From contig LLCB01000007.1 in NCBI GenBank assembly GCA_001414345.1, positions 310,001 to 374,000 of the forward strand: a stretch of DNA of 64,000 nucleotides. Direction: 5' to 3'. Source of the stretch: Hymenoscyphus infarciens. Lineage: Eukaryota; Ascomycota; Leotiomycetes; Helotiales; Helotiaceae. The notes under the pieces were generated by a model. The model made no database searches and was not told where the DNA came from. It was given only the letters and a program-made list of their open reading frames with translations. Of this stretch, positions 62,475-64,000 are shown piece after piece; the stretch's first letter is position 1; every line of letters starts with the position of its first letter. The position numbers were made by a program, and so were the translations under genes.

Positions 62475-63832
62475 TTTCTCGACACTGGTTTTGGAACGGC
62501 GATTTGCATCCAGGCTCAACATTTGTATTAACGACGAAATGATTATCTTTTTAGCGGGAGTTTTCGGTTTCTTGGCGTGGCGCAAACTTCATACCAACCT
62601 TTGCTTCCAGGAAAGAAACTATAGGTTTTTGATTAGCTGGTTGGCTGGCGGTGTGTATTTTTATGAATGATAAACGACTGTCAGCGAGGAATTTTCATAT
62701 TGGGAAAAGTACTTTCTTTTTGCTGGGTTGGTCATTGGTCAAGGGACAAACAGAACCTTTTTAAAAGATTATGAATCTTTTTAGACGTTGCTGAATCTCA
62801 GATTGTACATGAGGCTTGTATTGATTGTAATATGTAACAGTGTTAGTCGGCATTCGTCGTACATGTACAACTGCTGTATTAACAAAAATACCCGAGAAGC
62901 TTGGGGTAATTGAATCAGTTACCCGACGTTACTATGCCCAATCAACTTGGTTGTTCCGGAATACTGACTTATTGCTATTTGTTGTGCGTTTTTATAGTGA
63001 ACGATAAAACTCATACTCAGGCATATCAACAAAGTGCTGACTTTAGATTCTCAAGATATACATATGGTTACAAGTCAAATCTCCGACAGATCCGAAGAAC
63101 TTTCTTCTTCCGTCTTCTCGGTTCATCATTTTCGGATTGTGTTCTCTTGTCGCAGATACATGATCGATTGTGAATGTCTACCCAAAGCGATCCCCTCCTC
63201 CTGACCCCGCGTCCTGACCTGGCCTGGCCATGTGAGGTGAGGTGAGGCTCCAGTGAGATGCGGCATCGGATGGTTGAGGATGATCGCCACCGGCCTCGTG
63301 GGCTCAACGATTCGTGGAGAGCGACAGAACTTGTGAGTCGAGACAGCGGTGGAGAGCACGAATAGGCATTGCAGCATTTGTAAGTCCAACTCGATATACC
63401 GCCGTCGTTGGCCAAGATATCAATCATTTTCTCTTCACAGAGCACCTTTCTTCACTAGCCCGTACCTCACCCGACCCTGGGCTGGCTCCCCTTGCGAGTT
63501 AACGAGGTAAGTGGAGGGTAACCGAAGGTTATATACCTTAGGTTAAGGGCCCTGCGACCTTATCGGTGCCCTTATCGACGTCAAACGTCAGAGCCAAGGA
63601 GGAAACGGCGGCGTCTCTCTCCGCCAGACGGAACCATCCCGATTTCCCGATTTCGACCAAACAGAACACCAAAAGAACACCAAAGTTGCCTTGCCTTGCC
63701 TCCAACATCTTATCTTCGTGCAACAACCTCAACTGGAATCCCTGATATCTTCCAAATCCCTCGGCGCCTTCCTCGAGTGCTCAACCCCCCGACCGCATTG
63801 TCTGCTTAGTCCTTTTCCTACGTGAGGCTTTC
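62475..63832. other. Intergenic between frq and the last gene
   Basis: About 1.36 kb with frq 3' UTR on the left and, from about 63.3 kb, a CT-rich probable leader of the next gene. Minus-strand frames here are not supported. Confidence 0.4.
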
Positions 63833-63990
63833 ATGGCTTCGGCATCTTCAGGCTCTTTTCGCAACTCCCCAGCTTCAACCGCGCCCTCGACGGCCTCAGA
63901 AGCTTCCTCGATGAACGCCACATCCGCGGCGGCTGAGAAGTCTCCGGATGATGGGAGCAAGTTGAAAATGTTCTTGGGCATTCTGCGCAA
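63833..63990 (+). CDS. First exon of a probable oxysterol-binding (KES1/OSH-like) protein
   Basis: ATG at 63833 opens 52 codons plus two bases, ending at a consensus donor GTAAGT (63991). The Ser/Ala/Thr-rich start is followed by KLKMFLGILRK, which resembles the beginning of the conserved lipid-binding part of fungal oxysterol-binding protein homologues. The rest lies outside the window, so domain content cannot be checked. The gene shares orientation with frq. The alternative is an unrelated protein with a short helical start. Confidence 0.5.
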
Positions 63991-64000
63991 GTAAGTTTTT

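Overview
The window is nuclear DNA of a filamentous ascomycete. Genes carry many short introns (about 40-250 bp) with GTAAGT-like donors and CTAAC-like branch sites. Several genes mark Pezizomycotina: the clock gene frequency (frq), DUF6594, a 2EXR protein and NLR-type caspase/ankyrin proteins. AT-saturated repeat blocks look like the product of repeat-induced point mutation (RIP). A leotiomycete close to Botrytis/Sclerotinia would fit, but that is an inference. Exon coordinates below come from reading splice sites and checking reading frame by eye. Multi-exon genes are given as one span with the exons listed in the evidence.

Layout. 1-331: end of a hemerythrin-like gene. 987-9369: an accessory cluster made of a caspase fused to a degenerate kinase, a small hypothetical gene, a DUF6594 membrane protein, and a kinase-Sel1-ankyrin fusion. 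11.3-20.4 kb: housekeeping genes RPS10, GH43 glycosidase, SDE2, an M20 amidohydrolase and homocitrate synthase; the last has a 226-bp near-pure poly-C tract upstream. 20.4-26.1 kb: gene-free, with an AT-rich island holding a small inverted-repeat element. 26.1-46.4 kb: dense ordinary genes (AIM6-like phosphodiesterase, ROM2-type RhoGEF, Ariadne RBR ligase, EXO1, TMA16, MAM33, 2EXR protein, SCOT).

46.5-57.1 kb: one nested transposon complex. A Ty1/copia-type LTR retrotransposon (171-bp LTRs, CTCTT target duplication) sits inside an older element with about 145-bp inverted terminal repeats and a 6-bp ACCCCG duplication. Both are wrecked by RIP-like transitions. The outer element lies about 160 bp upstream of the SCOT start codon. 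57.1-64 kb: frq with a long leader and a cluster of GATC motifs, then the first exon of a probable oxysterol-binding protein.

The part most likely to be a new system is 987-9369. A predicted active caspase-like protease is joined to a pseudokinase. It lies beside a predicted membrane protein and an active kinase carrying ankyrin repeats. Together they resemble the parts of fungal programmed cell death and allorecognition, but a shared function is only an inference from proximity and domain content.
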